A DNA stretch of 64,000 bases from an uncultured Shinella sp. (GCF_946479415.1 NZ_CAMLFY010000005.1:33423-97422), one strand, 5' to 3'. Shown: positions 26,701 to 36,574, counted from the first letter of the stretch. Notes: generated by a model not told the origin, from the letters alone. Program-made: numbers and translations.

Positions 26701-27711
26701 TCAGCAGGACAGACGGCTCTGTTCGGACGTGACCTTGCCCTTCACGGCCTTCGAGGCGTTCGGATAGCGCTTGCCGACTTCGCGCAGCGTTGCGCAGGCG
26801 GTCTCGCGGTTATCGAGGGCAGCCAGCGACATGCCGAGCTTCAGCAGCATTTCCGGTGCCTTCTTCGACTTGCTGAAGGTCTGGTGCGCATTCAGGAAGG
26901 TCTTGGCCGCGTCATTGTAGTTGCCCTGGGAATACTGGGCTTCGCCCAGCCAGAAATTGGCGTCCGCCGCCTTCTCGCCCTTCGGGAAGATGTCGAGATA
27001 GTCGCGGAATTCGCGCTCGGCCATCTGGTAGTCGCCGGTCAGCACGTGGCCATAGGCGACATTGTAGAGATCGTCGGGATTGTCGAGCGATGCGGTGGAC
27101 GATTCGGATGCCGCAGGCAGGTTGTTGCCGCCATCGACGCCCGGAAGATCGTTGTCGTTACCGATTGCCGCACTCTGGTTGTTGAGATCGGGATTGTTCG
27201 CCGCACCGATCGGATTGCCGTTTTCGTCGAAGCGGATAGAGCCCAGCTCCTGCGGTTGCGCGCCGGTGCCGCCATTGGAAGCGCTCTGGCTGTCGGTTCC
27301 GGCGGTATCATCCGCCGGCACCTGGTTCGTTGCGGTCTGCTGGTCGGCCGTGCCGCCATCCACCGGTTTGTCGAGTGCGCCGCTCTTGCCTTTGGCGCCG
27401 CCCTTGCCGCTTTCCAGATCCTGGAAACGGTATTCGTTGTCTTCCTGCGTCTTGCGGAGCTGTTCCTGCATCTGCAGGAGCTGGTAGCTCATTTCCTCGA
27501 TCCGGCCGTTGAGGGTGCGGATCTGCTCTTCGAGCTCACCGACACGCGGGTCCATGGCCTGCGCCAGAACCACATTGCCCTTCGCCGCGCGCTCGTTCTG
27601 CGCCGGCAGGAAGCCATTCGTCAGCGTCGAGAGCGGCGATGCGCTGATCGGCCCGACCATGCCTGCGACCGCTGCGAGACTGAAAACGCCTGCCGCGACA
27701 AGTTTCTTCAT
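26701..27711 (-). CDS. cpoB: CpoB/YbgF, Tol-Pal-associated periplasmic protein
   Basis: 336 aa. A signal peptide is followed by an N-terminal coiled coil (about 55-100, RVGELEEQIRTLNGRIEEM), then a long Gly/Asn/Asp-rich linker (about 105-205) and three TPR-like repeats (about 210-330, DDLYNVAYGHVLTGDYQMAEREF). In E. coli CpoB links peptidoglycan synthesis to Tol-driven outer-membrane constriction. The linker is longer than in enteric CpoB. It is downstream of pal, separated by a terminator. Confidence 0.92.
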   Translation of the reverse strand: MKKLVAAGVFSLAAVAGMVGPISASPLSTLTNGFLPAQNERAAKGNVVLAQAMDPRVGELEEQIRTLNGRIEEMSYQLLQMQEQLRKTQEDNEYRFQDLESGKGGAKGKSGALDKPVDGGTADQQTATNQVPADDTAGTDSQSASNGGTGAQPQELGSIRFDENGNPIGAANNPDLNNQSAAIGNDNDLPGVDGGNNLPAASESSTASLDNPDDLYNVAYGHVLTGDYQMAEREFRDYLDIFPKGEKAADANFWLGEAQYSQGNYNDAAKTFLNAHQTFSKSKKAPEMLLKLGMSLAALDNRETACATLREVGKRYPNASKAVKGKVTSEQSRLSC

Positions 27712-27807
27712 CTATGTTCGTCCTGTTGGTGCCGTTACACGCCGAAGCGCAGCGCAAGAGTTTTCCAAATGCACTTAAAAAGCAACGGAGTTCGGCCAAA
27801 GTGTGTT

Positions 27808-27840
27808 GAAAAAAGAAAGGCGGCCGATGGGCCGCCTTTC
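27808..27840 (-). terminator. Terminator of pal
   Basis: An 11-bp stem, GAAAGGCGGCC/GGCCGCCTTTC, with a GATG loop. On the minus strand it continues into TTTTTTC, 24 nt past the pal stop. Confidence 0.88.
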
Positions 27841-27863
27841 CACGTGATCCTCTTTTCGAGGAA

Positions 27864-28400
27864 TTACATGCCTGCGCCACCGAGAACGGTGACGGCGCGG
27901 CGGTTCTGCGACCAGCAGGAAATGTCGTCGCAGACGGCGACCGGCTTTTCCTTGCCGTAGGAGATCGTCTTCATGCGGTTTGCCGGAACGCCGCGCGAGG
28001 CGAGATACTGACGGGTCGCAGCAGCGCGGCGTGCGCCGAGCGCGAGGTTGTATTCACGCGTGCCGCGTTCGTCGGCATGGCCTTCGACCGTAATGGCGTA
28101 GTTCGGGTACTGCTGCAGCCACTGGGCCTGACGGTCGAGCGTCGCGGCGGCGTCTGCACGGACCGACGAGGAGTCGGTGTCGAAGAAGATGCGGTCGCCG
28201 ACATTGACGGTGAAGTCCTGCTGCGAGCCCGGGGTCGCGGCACCGGCACCGCCGTTCAGGCCGAGGTCGCCGGCGCTGTTGGGCAGGTTCTTCTTGGAGG
28301 CGCAGCCAGCGAGGGCCAGCGTCATGACGAGCGCGATCATCACCGGGTTGCGGGCGATGGTCTGCATGCGGCCAGCGGCCGGGGAATGAATGCGGCTCAT
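27864..28400 (-). CDS. pal: Pal, peptidoglycan-associated lipoprotein
   Basis: 178 aa from the ATG at 28400. A lipoprotein signal with lipobox LAGC (LALAGCASKKN) precedes a short linker and the OmpA-like peptidoglycan-binding domain (about 75-175, ITVEGHADERGTREYNLALGARRA). Pal anchors the outer membrane to the wall and is moved by TolB and TolQRA to the division site. It lies downstream of tolB across a 299-nt gap that carries TTAACCAT on its strand (28507-28514) and a 14-bp inverted repeat. Confidence 0.95.
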   Translation of the reverse strand: MSRIHSPAAGRMQTIARNPVMIALVMTLALAGCASKKNLPNSAGDLGLNGGAGAATPGSQQDFTVNVGDRIFFDTDSSSVRADAAATLDRQAQWLQQYPNYAITVEGHADERGTREYNLALGARRAAATRQYLASRGVPANRMKTISYGKEKPVAVCDDISCWSQNRRAVTVLGGAGM

Positions 28401-28615
28401 GAGCCGGTCTCCTTGCATCAGTTTTTGCGTCAAGTTCGTTGAAGCACGGTTTTCAATCAGGGTTGCCAGACTGTAACCGCAGTCGGTTAATCCGCACTCA
28501 ACGATTATGGTTAATGATTGCTTGTAAGACCGTCCCCGGCCCCTCGCATTCTCATTTCCTCGTCCACCCCGCCGGGATTTCATGTCGCGCCTGCGCGATG
28601 GACGTCATGCGAAAA

Positions 28616-28682
28616 CGGGTCTGCCGCGTCTCGCCGTGAAGCCTGATTTACAGGACTTTGCGGCAAGAACGCGGCAGACCCG
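28616..28682 (-). repeat. 14-bp inverted repeat between tolB and pal
   Basis: CGGGTCTGCCGCGT (28616-28629) and its exact complement (28669-28682) enclose 39 nt. On the minus strand the stem ends in CCCGTTTTCG, so it may act as a terminator or attenuator after tolB, giving pal its own promoter. The remainder of the gap (28401-28615) holds no visible gene. Confidence 0.6.
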
Positions 28683-28699
28683 CCGTATATGTGACATGC

Positions 28700-30004
28700 C
28701 TATTCCAGTAGCGGCGACCAGGCCGGGTCGGAAGCGAAGCCCTTCGTCTGGACGGGCTGCTCGTTGTAGCCGGAAAGGTCGATCGAATAGATCTGCGGAC
28801 CGCCGGCGCCCGCACCCTGACGGAAGAACATCAGCACGCGGCCGTTCGGCGCCCAGGTCGGGCCTTCATTGTGGAAGCCCGAGGTCAGGATGCGTTCGCC
28901 CGAACCGTCCGTCTTCATCACGCCGATCGAGAATTTGCCGCCCGACTGCTTGGTGAAGGCGATGAGGTCGCCGCGCGGAGACCAGACCGGCGTGGAATAG
29001 GAGCCGTCGCCGAAGGAGATGCGGCGCTGGCCGGAGCCGTCGGCGCCCATCACGTAGAGCTGCGGCTTGCCGCCACGGTCGCTTTCGAAGACGATCTGCG
29101 AACCGTCGGGCGAATAGGACGGCGAGGTGTCGATGGCCGCCGTCGAGGTGAGACGGGTGGTGGTGCGCGAGCGCAGGTCCATCGTGTAGATGTTAGAATT
29201 GCCTTCCTGCTGAAGGCTCATGATGACCTTCTGACCGTCAGGCGAGAAGCGCGGCGAGAAGGTCATGCCCGGGAAGTTGCCGACCACTTCGCGCTGTCCG
29301 GTCTCCAGCTGGAGCAGGTAGACGCGCGGCTGGTTGCCCTCGAAGGACATGTAGGTGATTTCCTGGCGGTTCGGCGAAAAGCGCGGCGTCAGAACCAGTT
29401 CATTGGAATTGGTGAGCGCGCGGGCGTTGAAGCCGTCCTGGTCCATGATGGCGAGCTGACGCTTGCGGGCCGTCTTGGGGCCGCTTTCGGCGACATAGAC
29501 GATACGCGTGTCGAAGTACCCCTTTTCACCGGTCAGACGCTCATAGATGGCGTCGGCGATGATATGGGCCACGCGGCGCCAGTTTTCCGGCTGGGTGTAG
29601 AACTGCTGGCCCGTCAGCTGCTGGCCGGCGAAGGTGTCCCAGAGGCGGAATTCGGCGCGCAGGCGGCCGTCGCCTTCCTGCGTCACGCGGCCTGTCACCA
29701 GGGCCTGCGCATTGATGACCTTCCAATCGTCGAAGCGCGGTGCCTGATCGGGGTTGGAGATCTTCTCGATAAAGGCCTGCTTGTTGACGGGCGCGAAAAG
29801 GCCGGAACGCTTCAGGTCCGCTGCAATCACATCGGTGATACGCTGGCCGAGATCGCCGCTGGCGATGAAATCCGTCACCGCGATCGGCAGCGGCTCGACG
29901 TTACCCTTGTTGATGTTGATTTCCACGACCGCCCAGGCCTGCGGCAGGAAAGCCGCCAGGCCGGTCAGAACGACCAGCATACGGAGGAGAGTGCGTCTGA
30001 ACAT
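28700..30004 (-). CDS. tolB: TolB, periplasmic Tol-Pal propeller protein
   Basis: 434 aa. Signal peptide ([14 protein letters not shown]), N-terminal TolB_N domain (about 28-160), and a C-terminal six-bladed beta-propeller with repeated PD40 motifs ([71 protein letters not shown]). It binds Pal and colicins in other bacteria. It follows tolA by 21 nt in the same operon. Confidence 0.96.
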   Translation of the reverse strand: MFRRTLLRMLVVLTGLAAFLPQAWAVVEININKGNVEPLPIAVTDFIASGDLGQRITDVIAADLKRSGLFAPVNKQAFIEKISNPDQAPRFDDWKVINAQALVTGRVTQEGDGRLRAEFRLWDTFAGQQLTGQQFYTQPENWRRVAHIIADAIYERLTGEKGYFDTRIVYVAESGPKTARKRQLAIMDQDGFNARALTNSNELVLTPRFSPNRQEITYMSFEGNQPRVYLLQLETGQREVVGNFPGMTFSPRFSPDGQKVIMSLQQEGNSNIYTMDLRSRTTTRLTSTAAIDTSPSYSPDGSQIVFESDRGGKPQLYVMGADGSGQRRISFGDGSYSTPVWSPRGDLIAFTKQSGGKFSIGVMKTDGSGERILTSGFHNEGPTWAPNGRVLMFFRQGAGAGGPQIYSIDLSGYNEQPVQTKGFASDPAWSPLLE

Positions 30005-30025
30005 CTATCTAGGCCTTCCTAGTTC

Positions 30026-31138
30026 TTACATCATCTGGCTGGGGTCGAAGTTCACGACGACTTCGCTCCAGGCGTCATATTTTTCGGGTGGCAGACCCTT
30101 GAAGGGTCGGGATTTCATGATGGCGCGGCGCGCGCCGCCGGCAAGCGCCCGGCGGGCGGCTTCCGAGCCACCCTCCGCGGTCACTTCCGGCTCGCCGATG
30201 ATGTCGCCGTTCTGGTCGAGCTGCATCGTCACCTTGATGCGCACGTCGGCGGCATCGGCCATGCCGGGAATGATCGACCAATTGTTCTGGATCTGGCCGC
30301 GCAGCGCGTCCATCTCGCTCATCGTCAGCTTGGTGCCGGTCGTCGTCTTCTCGCCGCCGAGAGCCGCCTGCTCCTTCGAGTGCTTGGCGCCGCCACCCGC
30401 GGATTTTTCCTTGTTGAGAAGCGCCTTGATCTCATCCGAGTTGAATTCGGTTTCGTTCAGCGAGGCCGCCTTCTCCTGCTTCTTCTTCTCATCTTTTTTT
30501 CGGTCCGGCGTCTTGGCGGTTTCGGCCTTCGCCGTTTCCACCTTCTTCTCGGCCGGCTTTTCCGCCGTCTCGGTCTTTTTCGTCTCGAGCTTCGGCTTCA
30601 TCTCGGGAAGCGGGATCTTGTCCGGCAGCGCCTCGGCTTCCGGGTCTGCCGTCGGCTTTTCCTCGGACGGCGTCGCTTCAGCCTTCGGATCCGGCTTCAC
30701 GTCCTGCTTGGCCTCGGCAACGGCGGCAACTTCCGTCGTGGGTTCGCTCGCAGGCTCTTCCTGCTTTACGTCTTCGACCGGCTTGGTGTCTGGTGTCTGG
30801 ACGGCCTTTTCAGCCTTTTCCGGCGCCGCTGCCGTCTCGATATCGCGCGGCTTCTCTTCCGGCGTCGGCATGTTCTTCAGGTCGACTTCGTTGTCGCCGG
30901 CATTTTCCGCATTCTCGACCGGCGTTTCCTTCTTGGTCGGAATGGGTGCCGCCTTTTCCTTCATTTCGGCTTTTTTGTCGCCCTGCTGGATCTGCGTCAG
31001 TTCCTCGATCGACACGATATCGACCGGCAGCGCCTCGACATCGGCGACGTCGAAGCTTTCAGGACTGCCGAGCGAAACCAGCGCCCAGGTCAGAACCAGG
31101 GCGTGGAGCACGGAGGATGTGGCAAGGCTGCCCTTCAT
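30026..31138 (-). CDS. tolA: TolA-like energy-transducing protein
   Basis: 370 aa. An N-terminal membrane helix (about 5-22) is followed by a very long charged Lys/Glu/Pro/Ala linker (about 50-245, with repeated EKK and PEK units) and a C-terminal domain (about 265-370, MSEMDALRGQIQNNWSIIPGMADAADVRI) typical of TolA/TonB-type C domains in alphaproteobacteria. It couples TolQR proton flow to Pal-TolB at the outer membrane. The position between tolR and tolB supports the name despite low sequence complexity. Confidence 0.92.
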   Translation of the reverse strand: MKGSLATSSVLHALVLTWALVSLGSPESFDVADVEALPVDIVSIEELTQIQQGDKKAEMKEKAAPIPTKKETPVENAENAGDNEVDLKNMPTPEEKPRDIETAAAPEKAEKAVQTPDTKPVEDVKQEEPASEPTTEVAAVAEAKQDVKPDPKAEATPSEEKPTADPEAEALPDKIPLPEMKPKLETKKTETAEKPAEKKVETAKAETAKTPDRKKDEKKKQEKAASLNETEFNSDEIKALLNKEKSAGGGAKHSKEQAALGGEKTTTGTKLTMSEMDALRGQIQNNWSIIPGMADAADVRIKVTMQLDQNGDIIGEPEVTAEGGSEAARRALAGGARRAIMKSRPFKGLPPEKYDAWSEVVVNFDPSQMM

Positions 31139-31147
31139 GGCGTGCGA

Positions 31148-31600
31148 TTACCTGTCCGGTTTCTGCTCGGTGACGAGACCGATATTGGTGAAGCCACCGG
31201 CCTGGATGCGCGACATGACATCGGCGATCACGCCGTAAGGTGCCGTGCCGTCACCGCGCACGAAGACGCGTTCCGTATAGCCGGTCGTCGCGACAGCTTG
31301 CAGCTTGGCAGCGACTTCCTCGATCGGGATGGGGGTCTCCTGCAGGAACACCTGGCCGTCGGCCTTCACCGAAATGGTGATCGGCTGCGTATCGGCATTG
31401 AGCGCTTTCGCCTGCGTCTTCGGCAGGTCGAGCGGTACGCCCACCGTCATAAGGGGTGCTGCCACCATGAAGATGATGAGCAGCACCAGCATGACGTCGA
31501 CGAACGGCGTCACGTTGATCTCGCTCATCGGGGCTCTTTTGCCGCCCCCGCGGCGGCGGCGACCGCCGCCTGAATTCTTTGCTCCGACTGACATGCCCAT
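31148..31600 (-). CDS. tolR: TolR, Tol system ion-channel subunit
   Basis: 150 aa ExbD/TolR family protein. A Gly/Arg-rich cytoplasmic N-terminus (GGGRRRRGGGKRAPMSEINVTPFVD) leads into one membrane helix (about 32-52, VTPFVDVMLVLLIIFMVAAPL) with the proton-carrying Asp in PFVDVML, then a periplasmic domain. It forms the motor with TolQ; 9 nt before tolA. Confidence 0.96.
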   Translation of the reverse strand: MGMSVGAKNSGGGRRRRGGGKRAPMSEINVTPFVDVMLVLLIIFMVAAPLMTVGVPLDLPKTQAKALNADTQPITISVKADGQVFLQETPIPIEEVAAKLQAVATTGYTERVFVRGDGTAPYGVIADVMSRIQAGGFTNIGLVTEQKPDR

Positions 31601-31629
31601 GGCGTCGTCTCCGTCTACCTAGAGGCCCG

Positions 31630-32346
31630 TCACTGCGCCGCGGCGCGCGGCTGCAGCTTCTCGTCGATCTGGCGCGAGAGGATGGCGGAGAATTCGTCCG
31701 CGAAGCCTTCCATACGCGCCGTCAGCTTGCCGGCATCGGCGGAGAACTTGTTGTAGGCAATAACCGCCGGAATTGCGGCAAGCAGGCCGATGGCCGTGGC
31801 GAGAAGCGCTTCGGCGATACCGGGCGCAACGACCGCGAGGCTCGTCTGCTTGGAACCGGCAATGGCCTGGAAGGAGGTCATGATACCGACGACGGTGCCG
31901 AAGAGGCCGACGAAGGGGGCCGCAGAACCGATGGTGGCAAGCGAACCGAGCCGGGCTTCCAGCGTTTCGGATTCGCGCGACAGCGTCACATCCATCGCCC
32001 GGTCGATACGCATCTGAAGGCCGATCGGCGAACGGGCGCCGCGCTCGAAGCTCTTCTTCCATTCGCGCATCGCCGCCACGAAGATGGCGCTCATGCCCGA
32101 TGTCTGACGATCGGAGAGCGTGCGGTAAAGCTCTTCCAGCGACTGGCCCGACCAGAAGACCTGCTCGAAGCTGTCGAGCTGGCGGCGTGCCTTGCCGTAG
32201 CTCAGCGTCTTGTCGACGACGATGCCCCAGGTCCAGACGGACGCGGCGATCAGGCCGAGCATGACGAGCTTCACGACGAACCCGGCCTGCATGAAGAGAC
32301 CCCAAAGGGTGACGCTCGCAGCCGCTTCCAAACCCACTTGTTCCAT
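31630..32346 (-). CDS. tolQ: TolQ, Tol system ion-channel subunit
   Basis: 238 aa from the ATG at 32346; the frame is open to 32451 without support. It has three membrane helices of the ExbB/TolQ family, the last two in the motif region TIGSAAPFVGLFGTVVGIMTSFQAIA and ALLATAIGLLAAIPAVIAYN. First gene of tolQ-tolR-tolA-tolB. The 310-nt gap upstream to ybgC has TTAACCAT on the minus strand (32636-32643), so the operon probably has its own promoter there. Confidence 0.96.
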   Translation of the reverse strand: MEQVGLEAAASVTLWGLFMQAGFVVKLVMLGLIAASVWTWGIVVDKTLSYGKARRQLDSFEQVFWSGQSLEELYRTLSDRQTSGMSAIFVAAMREWKKSFERGARSPIGLQMRIDRAMDVTLSRESETLEARLGSLATIGSAAPFVGLFGTVVGIMTSFQAIAGSKQTSLAVVAPGIAEALLATAIGLLAAIPAVIAYNKFSADAGKLTARMEGFADEFSAILSRQIDEKLQPRAAAQ

Positions 32347-32656
32347 AGACCTATGTCCCCGAATCCAAACACCCGGCACGGGCCCTTGCGGCTCGAACCG
32401 GGTAACATTCACGCCGCGCGGTCTCCTGGGAGGTCGAGCCCGCATCGGCATTCACAGAACGAACGTTGCTCGTGGGGTTTTGCCCCATCCGCTTCGCATA
32501 TCCGTCAAGAATGTCCGGTTGATGCCGCCGGCTGCCATGCCGGTAAACGCTTACAACCTGCCTTCTTCACGGCAATTTTGGTTAAAGGATGACGTGCAGT
32601 GCACAAAATCCTCACGAACCGAGTAAGACATCATTATGGTTAAGGGAGTGTTACCG

Positions 32657-33127
32657 CTAATGCGCGCCGGACATTTCTTGCACCTTGGCAAGAAACTTGG
32701 CCGCCAATCCTTCCGGCAGGCGGCGCGGCCGCCCGGCAGAATTGATGACGGCGATGATGACGCGGGCGGCGATCAGCAATTGCTCGCCCCGGCGGATTTC
32801 CTGGTTGAGGATCATCTTCGCGCCGCCCGCCTTTTCGGTGGCGGTCTGAATGGTCAGGATATCGTCCATGCGGGCAGGCGCCTTGAAGTCGATCTCCATG
32901 CGGTGCACGACGAAGACCAGCCCCTCGCGGTCCTCCTCCAGAACGAGGCTGCCCTGCTCCACGCCGAGCAGGCGCAGATAGTCGGTGCGGCCGCGCTCGA
33001 GGAAATGCAGGTAGCGGGCGTGATAGACCACGCCGGAAAAATCTGTGTCCTCGTAATAGACCCGCTGCACGAGCCGGTGGCCGGCTTCCGTCAATTCGCC
33101 GGAAAGGAGATGGGGCAGATCGGTCAA
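32657..33127 (-). CDS. ybgC: YbgC-type acyl-CoA thioesterase
   Basis: 156 aa hot-dog thioesterase. The 4HBT active-site motif YYEDTDFSGVVYHARYL (around 24-40) contains the catalytic Asp, and LERGRTDYLR follows. YbgC hydrolyses acyl-CoA or acyl-ACP and associates with lipid metabolism enzymes; its place before tolQ is conserved. The start overlaps the NUDIX stop by 4 nt, indicating translational coupling. Confidence 0.92.
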   Translation of the reverse strand: MTDLPHLLSGELTEAGHRLVQRVYYEDTDFSGVVYHARYLHFLERGRTDYLRLLGVEQGSLVLEEDREGLVFVVHRMEIDFKAPARMDDILTIQTATEKAGGAKMILNQEIRRGEQLLIAARVIIAVINSAGRPRRLPEGLAAKFLAKVQEMSGAH

Positions 33128-33642
33128 GGGAGAGCTTCCTTCGGCAGGCCTTCACGGACGACGAGATGTTCGCTCACGACCGGGAGGGTTTCGATGCGGT
33201 CCGCGATGAATTGCGGCTTCAGGCGATGCTGGACGAGCGTCGCGGGCTTTGCCCGCAACCAGCGGAATTCCACATCGACACCGTCTTCCACCCGATGAAC
33301 GATATCCGTTTCATGGAACGGGAACGGCGCCTCCAGCGAAAGCAGATAGTAGAAGCCGAGCTCGTGCGCGGCATACCCTTCATAGCTGAAGAAATTCTCG
33401 ACCGTCCACACAAGCCGCTCGATGCGCACCGGCCGGTCCAGTTCCTCGCGCATTTCCCGCAGAATCGTTTCTTCCGAACTCTCGCCGATCTCCGCCCGTC
33501 CACCGGGCAACGCCCAGTAATCGTCCTTCACACCACGCTGAGCGAGAAGGTATCCGTCACGGAAGATCAAGCCCGCCACGCGAAAACTGAAGAGCTGCGG
33601 TTTGCGGTCGATCCGGATCATGTGCCGGGCCGGCTCACTCAT
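33124..33642 (-). CDS. NUDIX hydrolase
   Basis: 172 aa. The Nudix box (about 48-70) reads [22 protein letters not shown], with the metal-binding REMREEL core. The substrate (a nucleoside diphosphate derivative) cannot be deduced. It overlaps ruvB by 8 nt and ybgC by 4 nt, so it belongs to the ruv-ybgC transcript. Confidence 0.9.
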   Translation of the reverse strand: MSEPARHMIRIDRKPQLFSFRVAGLIFRDGYLLAQRGVKDDYWALPGGRAEIGESSEETILREMREELDRPVRIERLVWTVENFFSYEGYAAHELGFYYLLSLEAPFPFHETDIVHRVEDGVDVEFRWLRAKPATLVQHRLKPQFIADRIETLPVVSEHLVVREGLPKEALP

Positions 33643-34675
33643 CCTCGAGACCCAGCCGGAACTGCGTCGCTTCCAGATCCTTCGGCGGCGTCAGCCCCAT
33701 ATGCTTCCAGGCATTCACCGTCAGCACGCGGCCGCGCGGCGTGCGCTGGATGAAACCCTGCTGGATCATGTAGGGCTCGATGATGTCCTCGATCGCATCG
33801 CGCGGCTCGGACAAGCCCGCCGCGATCGTCTCGATGCCAACCGGGCCGCCGCCGAAATTGTGTGCGATCATCGAGAGATAACGCCGGTCGAGCTGGTCGA
33901 GGCCCATATTGTCGACGAGCAGCCGCGTCAGCGCCTCGTCAGCGATCTTCTGGGTGACCGCATCCGCCCGCGCCACTTCGGCGAAATCCCGCACCCGGCG
34001 CAGCAGGCGGCCGGCGATGCGCGGCGTGCCACGGGCGCGCCGTGCAATCTCACGCGCGCCTTCATCCGTCATGCCGAGGCCCATCAGCCGCGCGCCGCGG
34101 CGTACGATCGATTCCAGTTCCTCGACGGTGTAGAAATTGAGCCGCACCGGAATGCCGAAACGGTCGCGCAGCGGTGTGGTAAGCAGGCCGAGACGGGTGG
34201 TGGCGGCGACGAGCGTGAACTTCGAAAGGTCGATCTTCACCGAGCGCGCAGCCGGACCTTCACCAATGATCAGGTCGAGCTGGAAATCCTCCATGGCCGG
34301 ATAGAGGATTTCCTCGACCGCGGGGTTGAGACGGTGGATTTCGTCGATGAAGAGCACGTCGCGCTCTTCGAGATTGGTGAGCAGCGCCGCCAGATCGCCG
34401 GCCTTGGCTATAACAGGGCCGGAGGTCGAGCGAAAATTGACGCCGAGCTCCTTGGCCATGATCTGGGCGAGCGTCGTCTTGCCGAGGCCGGGCGGGCCGA
34501 CGAAGAGCACGTGATCGAGCGCCTCTCCGCGGTTCTTCGCCGCTTCGATGAAGATTTTCAGGTTGGCGCGCGCCTCCGCCTGGCCGGTGAAATCGTCCAG
34601 CGTCTGCGGCCGTAGCGCCGTATCGATGTCCTCGCCACGCTTTTCCGGCGCAAGCAGTCTGTTCTCGTCGCTCAT
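33635..34675 (-). CDS. ruvB: RuvB, Holliday-junction branch-migration helicase
   Basis: 346 aa AAA+ ATPase. Walker A GPPGLGKT (60-67), Walker [13 protein letters not shown], sensor 1 [19 protein letters not shown] and a C-terminal winged helix with RTPRGRVLT. Hexamers drive branch migration with RuvA. It lies 40 nt after ruvA. Confidence 0.97.
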   Translation of the reverse strand: MSDENRLLAPEKRGEDIDTALRPQTLDDFTGQAEARANLKIFIEAAKNRGEALDHVLFVGPPGLGKTTLAQIMAKELGVNFRSTSGPVIAKAGDLAALLTNLEERDVLFIDEIHRLNPAVEEILYPAMEDFQLDLIIGEGPAARSVKIDLSKFTLVAATTRLGLLTTPLRDRFGIPVRLNFYTVEELESIVRRGARLMGLGMTDEGAREIARRARGTPRIAGRLLRRVRDFAEVARADAVTQKIADEALTRLLVDNMGLDQLDRRYLSMIAHNFGGGPVGIETIAAGLSEPRDAIEDIIEPYMIQQGFIQRTPRGRVLTVNAWKHMGLTPPKDLEATQFRLGLEDE

Positions 34676-34715
34676 CGCGCCCTAATCCCATCCCCGGCCC
34701 AGGAAGGCAACCGCC

Positions 34716-35333
34716 TCACCGCGACAATTCCTTGAGGCCGAGGCGGATGAGCTTGGCGCTGTCGGCCCCCTCCCCGCCGTTCTTCAGCGCCCCGGCAATG
34801 GCATTGGCCGCCTGGTCGCGCGAGTAGCCGAGATTGGTCAGCGCCGAGACCGCATCGGAAACCGGCGCGGAGGCCACGCCTTCGCCAAGCTCCTGCTTGA
34901 GCCCGATCGACGCTGTCGCCTCACCCGCAAAGGCCGGCGCCTTGTTGCGCAGCTCCGTCATGATGCGCACGGCAACCTTCGGCCCGACACCCGGCGCCCG
35001 CGACACCGCCGTCTTGTCCTGCAGCGCGATGGCATTGGCGAGTTCCCCCGGCGTCAGCGTCGAGAGCACCGCCAGCGCCACCTTGGAGCCGACGCCCTGC
35101 ACGCTCTGCAACAGCCGGAACCATTCCCGCTCCAGCGCCGTCAGGAAGCCGAACAGCCGGAACTGGTCCTCGCGCACATAGGTCTCGATGAACAGCACCG
35201 CCGCCTCGCCGGCCGAACCGAGCTTGCCGAGCGTGCGCGCCGAGCAATGCGCGACATAGCCGACCCCATGCACGTCCAGCACCACATGGTCGTCGCCGAT
35301 CTCGTCGATGGTGCCTTTGAGTTTGCCGATCAT
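34716..35333 (-). CDS. ruvA: RuvA, Holliday-junction-binding protein
   Basis: 205 aa. An N-terminal OB fold ([31 protein letters not shown]) is followed by tandem helix-hairpin-helix motifs ([27 protein letters not shown]) and a C-terminal domain III that regulates RuvB. In most relatives ruvC lies directly upstream; here a vapBC pair sits between ruvC and ruvA. Confidence 0.97.
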   Translation of the reverse strand: MIGKLKGTIDEIGDDHVVLDVHGVGYVAHCSARTLGKLGSAGEAAVLFIETYVREDQFRLFGFLTALEREWFRLLQSVQGVGSKVALAVLSTLTPGELANAIALQDKTAVSRAPGVGPKVAVRIMTELRNKAPAFAGEATASIGLKQELGEGVASAPVSDAVSALTNLGYSRDQAANAIAGALKNGGEGADSAKLIRLGLKELSR

Positions 35334-35345
35334 GATGCGTGTCCG

Positions 35346-35762
35346 TCAGGGATGGGTTTCGGGAGAAATGATGTCGAGGGCGGGGAAATAGCTGCGATAG
35401 CGCGCGGCGTCGCGGGTGAGGAGGCGATGACCGCGCGTCTGCGCATGCGCGCCGATCAGGAAATCCGGCAGGGTGCGCTCGCGCTGCCCCCCGGCCCGGC
35501 GATAGCGCTGATGCGCGATCCCCGCCTGATAGGCGGCGGAGAACGGCAGGGCTTCGCGCACCGGATTGAGGCGCGCCAAGGTCTGCGCCAACGCGTCCTC
35601 ACTCGGCATCATGCCCGCCAACTCCGCCCAGACGACTGGCGACAGAACGAACTGCGTATCCGGCTTAAGCGTCAGGATCGTATCGGAAGACCAGATCTTG
35701 AACGGCGTTTCCGGCCCGAAGACATCGATGATGATGTTGGTGTCAATCAGAACCGAGGTCAT
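35346..35762 (-). CDS. vapC: VapC-type PIN-domain toxin
   Basis: 138 aa from the ATG at 35762. The PIN-domain acidic residues are visible: D6 in SVLIDTNIIIDVF, a Glu in VVWAELAG, and Asp residues in TLPDFLIGAHA and LLTRDAARY. VapC toxins are Mg-dependent RNases, often cutting initiator tRNA or rRNA. The start overlaps the antitoxin gene by 20 nt. It ends 12 nt before ruvA, so the toxin shares a transcript with the ruv genes. Confidence 0.9.
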   Translation of the reverse strand: MTSVLIDTNIIIDVFGPETPFKIWSSDTILTLKPDTQFVLSPVVWAELAGMMPSEDALAQTLARLNPVREALPFSAAYQAGIAHQRYRRAGGQRERTLPDFLIGAHAQTRGHRLLTRDAARYRSYFPALDIISPETHP

Positions 35763-36006
35763 CACGCGGTCCCCGAAGCCACTCGACATATTCATCGCCC
35801 GTCATACCGCCGGTATCGAACGTCCCGGACCGGCTCTTCAGCCACGTCTCGAAATCGTCGGGCTCGGCAGCCTTGCCGCCCGAGACGACGATGAGCCGCG
35901 CCCCCTTTTCATCAGCAACAAAATCGACTTCGGAACCGGGACCGATACGCAGCCGGTCGCGGATATCCTTCGGGATCGTCACCTGGCCTTTTTCCGTCAC
36001 ACGCAT
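35743..36006 (-). CDS. vapB: VapB-type antitoxin, AbrB/MazE fold
   Basis: 87 aa. An N-terminal AbrB-like swapped-hairpin DNA-binding domain (1-45, VTEKGQVTIPKDIRDRLRIGPGSEVDF) is followed by an acidic tail (46-87) that would wrap the toxin. The start has AGAGG at 7-nt spacing, but that ribosome-binding site lies inside a perfect palindrome (36008-36028), the probable autoregulatory operator. Confidence 0.9.
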   Translation of the reverse strand: MRVTEKGQVTIPKDIRDRLRIGPGSEVDFVADEKGARLIVVSGGKAAEPDDFETWLKSRSGTFDTGGMTGDEYVEWLRGPRDDLGSD

Positions 36007-36007
36007 G

Positions 36008-36028
36008 GTAATACCTCTGAGGTATTAC
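36008..36028. promoter_or_regulatory. VapB operator palindrome
   Basis: Perfect 10-bp arms, GTAATACCTC and GAGGTATTAC, around one T, ending 2 nt before the vapB start codon and including its ribosome-binding sequence. AbrB-type antitoxins bind such palindromes to repress their own operon. The identity of the binder is inferred. Confidence 0.7.
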
Positions 36029-36061
36029 TTATCGTCGCAACCGGAACAAGTCAAGAACAAA

Positions 36062-36574
36062 TCAGCCGGCTAGCTTGGCGAGGCGGCCGGAGAGACCCTG
36101 GCGGTTGTGGGCGTGGCAGATCGCAATCGCAAGCGCATCGGCGGCGTCGTTGCCCACGAAGGTCGCTTTCGGCATCAGGACCTTCAGCATCATGTGGATC
36201 TGCTGCTTTTCGCCATGGCCGACGCCGATGACGGCTTTCTTCACCGCATTCGGCGCGTATTCGGCAACGCGCAGACCGGCGCGGGCGGGCACCAGCATGG
36301 CGATGCCGCGAGCCTGGCCGAGCTTCAGCGTGGCGGTCGCATCCTTGTTGACGAAGGTCTGTTCGACCGCCGCTTCCTGCGGCTGATAGCTGTGCACGAT
36401 ATCGGCAAGACCGTCATGCAGCTGGCAGAGCCGCGAGGCGAGATCCATGTCGCCATCGGAGGTCACAGTGCCCGAGGCAACGAAGCGCAGGGAGTTGCCG
36501 AGCGTCTCGATGATACCCCAGCCGGTGCGGCGAAGCCCCGGGTCGATGCCGATAATGCGAATCGTTTCCTGCAT
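36062..36574 (-). CDS. ruvC: RuvC, Holliday-junction resolvase
   Basis: 170 aa. The first catalytic Asp is D11 in [15 protein letters not shown], Glu is in [23 protein letters not shown], and the C-terminal acidic pair is in [14 protein letters not shown]. It cuts four-way junctions with RuvAB. It is separated from ruvA by the vapBC pair (about 720 bp). Confidence 0.97.
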   Translation of the reverse strand: MQETIRIIGIDPGLRRTGWGIIETLGNSLRFVASGTVTSDGDMDLASRLCQLHDGLADIVHSYQPQEAAVEQTFVNKDATATLKLGQARGIAMLVPARAGLRVAEYAPNAVKKAVIGVGHGEKQQIHMMLKVLMPKATFVGNDAADALAIAICHAHNRQGLSGRLAKLAG

